Below, piece by piece: positions 35,989-38,203 of a stretch of DNA of 38,203 nucleotides (the first letter of the stretch is position 1; the number at the start of each line of letters is the position of its first letter). The notes beneath the pieces are model-generated. The model made no database searches and was not told where the DNA came from. It was given only the letters and a program-made list of their open reading frames with translations. The position numbers and the translations under genes were made by a program. This DNA comes from Owenia fusiformis. Its lineage: Eukaryota; Annelida; Polychaeta; Sabellida; Oweniidae. The stretch spans positions 1 to 38,203 of the forward strand of contig CAIIXF020000059.1 of NCBI GenBank assembly GCA_903813345.2, read 5' to 3'.

Positions 35989-36095
35989 TAGACTCCAGAT
36001 TGAAAATCTGGAGTCTATTGCTTTTGCCAGTTTTCTTATTATTAGACTCCAGATTGAAAATCTGGAGTCTATTGCTTTTGCCAGTTTTCTTATTA
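35989..36095 (+). repeat. 54-bp tandem duplication of the hairpin-bearing 5' head
   Basis: A unit containing AGACTCCAGATT, loop GAA, AATCTGGAGTCT and then ATTGCTTTTGCCAG-TTTTC-TTATT occurs twice, 54 bp apart. The palindromes are at 35990-36016 and 36044-36070, each with perfect 12-bp arms. The two units look identical. Confidence 0.9.
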
Positions 36096-36109
36096 TTATT
36101 ATTATTATT
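36090..36109 (+). repeat. ATT trinucleotide microsatellite
   Basis: About 20 bp of uninterrupted TTA/ATT repeat follow the second hairpin head. The shorter TTATTATT before the second hairpin and the TATTAT that ends each satellite monomer look like short versions of the same tract. Confidence 0.9.
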
Positions 36110-36218
36110 CTTTCTTTGCCAGTTTTCTCAGCAACTAGAAGGACTTACTAAAATCTGCTAACATAGTCAGCTGGGTAATGAGACCTAGTTTCTGGGAAAT
36201 TAGGTCAAATGTTTATCT

Positions 36219-36231
36219 AGGTCAAAGGTCA
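36219..36231 (+). promoter_or_regulatory. Perfect DR1 motif in element R
   Basis: AGGTCA-A-AGGTCA is an exact consensus direct repeat with one-base spacing. It is flanked by further half-sites at 36202 and 36238. It aligns with the DR1-like site of the satellite monomer, so the motif is older than the split between the two. Binding is not shown. Confidence 0.4.
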
Positions 36232-36380
36232 AGAACTAGGTCAAATCGTGTGTTTTCACTATTTTACAAGTTTTCTCAGTCGTCCTTCGATATTTTTGCT
36301 CCGGGTTTTTTTCATCATGTTCCTTAGAAAAAAAGCTAATTCCGTAAGGCAAATCGTTTTTTGATTACTCTTACCGATTT

Positions 36381-37414
36381 TGAGATATGGCGTCCAAAAA
36401 GTAGGTCAGAACATAAAAAGTTCTCCAAAGTCAACGTGTGAGTTATCAAATAAGTGTAAAATCATCTCAGGAATCCGAATCTGCAAACAAAATTTCGATC
36501 CGACTTCCGGTTCGGAAGTTATTGCGTTTTGAAATCTCAAAAATCGCTAAATTTGGTGCCTATGTTAAGTCAATGGGAAAAAAGACTTTTTCGAAGTGTA
36601 AAATACAAGATGTAGACTGAGAACAGCTTAACATAATGAATGCTTATAAAACAAGGGGACCTCAAAAGCTACATAGCTTCAAAATTTGGACACCAAAATG
36701 CCTAGGTCAAAATCTAGGTCAAATTCATAGTTTTTCCTTATTTTTACGATTCTGACACTACACTTTAATAATTTGCTTCAACATTTTGTATACAGGTAGC
36801 AAAGAGTGTGCTCATAGTGTTAGCCTTTTGCCGTCAGAAAGTATTTTTACCCACTTTTGAGATATGGTGTCCGTAAAGTAGGTCAAAATAAAAATTTCTC
36901 ATAAATTAACTTATGAGTTAGGAATTAAGGGTAGAATTTTCTCAGGAATCCGAATCTGCAAACCAAATTTTGATCTGACTACTGGTTCGGAAGTTATGGC
37001 GTGTCCAAAAAGTAGGTCAAAATAAAAAAAATCCACTGCAAACTAAATTTCGATCCGACTTCCGGTTCGAAAGTTATGGCATTTTGAAAGCTCAAAAATC
37101 GCTAAAATTGGTGCCCCACGTTATGGCAATGGGAAAAAAGATTTTTTTTGAAGTGTAAATTACGAGATATAGACTAAGTACAGCTTCAAATAATGAAAGC
37201 CTATAAAAGAAACGGACCTCAAAAGCTATCTAGCTTCAAAATTTGGACACCAAAATGCCTAGGTCAAAATCTAGGTAAAATTTATAGTTTTAACTTATTT
37301 TTTAGATTCTGACGCTACACTCTAATTATTTGCTTCAAAATTTTGTATACAGGTAGCAAAGAGTGAGTTAATAGTGTTAGCCTTTTGCCGTCAGAAAGTA
37401 TTTTGACCAACTTT
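36381..37414 (+). repeat. Internal module duplication in element R
   Basis: The body repeats a module of about 477 bp starting TGAGATATGG: copy A at 36381-36857 and copy B at 36858-37414. The third start, at 37415, leads into the unique 3' end. Copy B is longer because the block CTGCAAAC(C/T)AAATTT...GTTATGGC is present twice, at 36956 and 37036, an 80-bp local duplication. Each block contains a short dyad, CTTCCG-GTT-CGGAAG (36504-36518 in copy A). Element L has a single module with a 441-bp step. Confidence 0.75.
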
Positions 37415-37658
37415 TGAGATATGGTGTCCGAAAAGTAGGTCAAAATAAAAAGTTCTCAAAATTTAAAGTATGAGTAATGAATTAAGGGTAGAATTTCCTC
37501 AGGAATCCGAATCTTTAATCCAAATTTCAATCCAACTTCTGGTTAGATAGTTATATCGGTTTGAAGTCTCGAAAAGTCGATCTGATGATATCTCCATGTT
37601 AAGCCAATGGAGTCGAAGATAACATTCTTAAGAGTCGTCTAAATGTCTATATTCTAGC

Positions 37659-37713
37659 TGACTCAGCTTATTCTGGATGACTCAGCTTACAAGTTTTCTG
37701 GATGACTCAGCTT
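37659..37713 (+). promoter_or_regulatory. Three TGACTCAGCTT repeats near the 3' end of element R
   Basis: Copies are at 37659-37669, 37678-37688 and 37703-37713, matching those in element L in number and near-identical spacing. The first again lies in GCTGACTCAGC. They are AP-1/Maf-like bZIP motifs by sequence only. Confidence 0.45.
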
Positions 37714-37716
37714 TAA

Positions 37717-37760
37717 AATCTGGAGTCTTAAATTGAACCTGTTCAATTTACATGTCTAGT
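37717..37760 (+). other. Element R 3' terminus: inverted-repeat word, hairpin, CTAG, T
   Basis: AATCTGGAGTCT (37717-37728) is followed by the hairpin TAAATTGAAC, loop CT, GTTCAATTTA (37729-37750), then CATGT, CTAG (37756-37759) and T. It differs from element L only in the loop across this stretch. The loop change leaves the stem intact, consistent with the stem being the important part. Confidence 0.65.
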
Positions 37761-38203
37761 TATTTTTGTTTCCCTTGTATCTGTGTTTGTATTTCCTACC
37801 GAACATGAACTGACTTCTTCAAACACCAAACATGAGATCAAAACCCTAATGTTAACTTAAAGGCGCACTTTGGGAATTTTCAACATTTTTGGGAAAAATA
37901 AATACATTTAAATGTCCAATGTGTTGATAAGAACCTTATTTTGCATTTGACACCAACAACAGCTCAAATGGACCACATCAAAGCTTACAATAAATTATCA
38001 AAAAATATTTTCCATCTGTCAAGCTTTACATATCAAGTTTTATCATATCATTGAAAGATGGCAGAATTGTTTGTATAACATGATTCATTCATTATTATAG
38101 AAGTGTCGCCATCTTTTAAAGTAATAGTAATCTAAAACATGCACTTTGTTTAACATGTGCATGCATGTCTAATGATCTCTGAACTTCAAATGCTTTTTCT
38201 TTG
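37761..38203. other. AT-rich flanking DNA, no gene recognised
   Basis: No coding region or RNA gene is recognised. A perfect 9-bp inverted repeat, AAAGATGGC (38054-38062) and GCCATCTTT (38108-38116), spans 45 nt. The first bases after element R (TATTTTTGTTTCC) resemble the start of the satellite monomer (GATTTTTGCTTTC). Confidence 0.5.

Larger units (their letters stand above)
35989..37759 (+). mobile_element. Element R: longer copy of the Helitron-like non-autonomous element
   Basis: From left to right it has a duplicated hairpin head (35989-36095), an ATT microsatellite, a segment (about 36110-36300) homologous to the satellite monomer, and repeated internal modules beginning TGAGATATGG at 36381, 36858 and 37415. 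The 3' terminus matches element L (AATCTGGAGTCT at 37717-37728, hairpin 37729-37750, CTAG 37756-37759, T at 37760). The 5' AGACTCCAGATT and 3' AATCTGGAGTCT are perfect 12-bp inverted repeats. No coding capacity is seen: the 60-codon frame at 36438-36620 is within repeat DNA and matches nothing. Ends and lack of genes fit a non-autonomous rolling-circle element (Helitron/Helentron/HINE-like), inferred from structure alone. The left edge is ambiguous by up to six bases because TATTAT is shared between the monomer end and the element head. Confidence 0.65.

Noticed and set aside
36438-36620. 60-codon plus-strand frame in element R
   Set aside because: It lies within a repeated non-coding module; the equivalent frame is not kept in element L or in the second module.

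Overview
This window looks like repeat-rich, non-coding DNA from an animal nuclear genome, most likely an invertebrate. The basis is moderate AT richness, no operon-like coding, a decayed LINE reverse transcriptase of the CR1/L2/Jockey type, and many short interspersed and tandem repeats. The species cannot be fixed from the sequence; a cnidarian or mollusc-like source is only a guess. I found no intact protein-coding gene, rRNA, tRNA or CRISPR array.

Layout. Positions 1-313 hold a GTCCCGC-rich direct repeat. Positions 314-2300 are AT-rich DNA with only minor short repeats. Positions 2341-3423 are the 3' part of a LINE on the minus strand: a 5'-truncated reverse transcriptase broken by one in-frame stop, followed by a 3' UTR with a bulged hairpin. 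Positions 3621-4440 are a truncated copy ('L') of a non-coding repeat element. It ends in a hairpin plus CTAG followed by T, which resembles the 3' end of a Helitron-type rolling-circle transposon. Positions 4441-35988 are a satellite array of exactly 44.0 copies of a 717-bp monomer (44 x 717 = 31,548 bp). Positions 35989-37759 are a second, longer copy ('R') of the same element family, starting with a duplicated 27-nt palindromic hairpin and ending in the same hairpin-CTAG-T. Positions 37761-38203 are unremarkable AT-rich DNA.

The main point of interest is how the array relates to its flanks. The array lies between the 3' end of element L and the 5' end of element R, and monomer phase is set to the base by those two ends. 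The monomer also shares recognisable blocks with the body of the flanking element and starts with its own perfect 12-bp-arm hairpin. The simplest reading is that the monomer is a diverged member of this rolling-circle-like family that became a satellite. The copies look almost identical: the only difference I saw is a pair of substitutions in copy 3 (6304 and 6306). That implies very recent amplification or strong homogenisation, unless the assembly consensus is responsible. The monomer is CpG-dense and carries a near-consensus DR1 nuclear-receptor motif, so the array repeats one such motif 44 times. Functional readings are inference.
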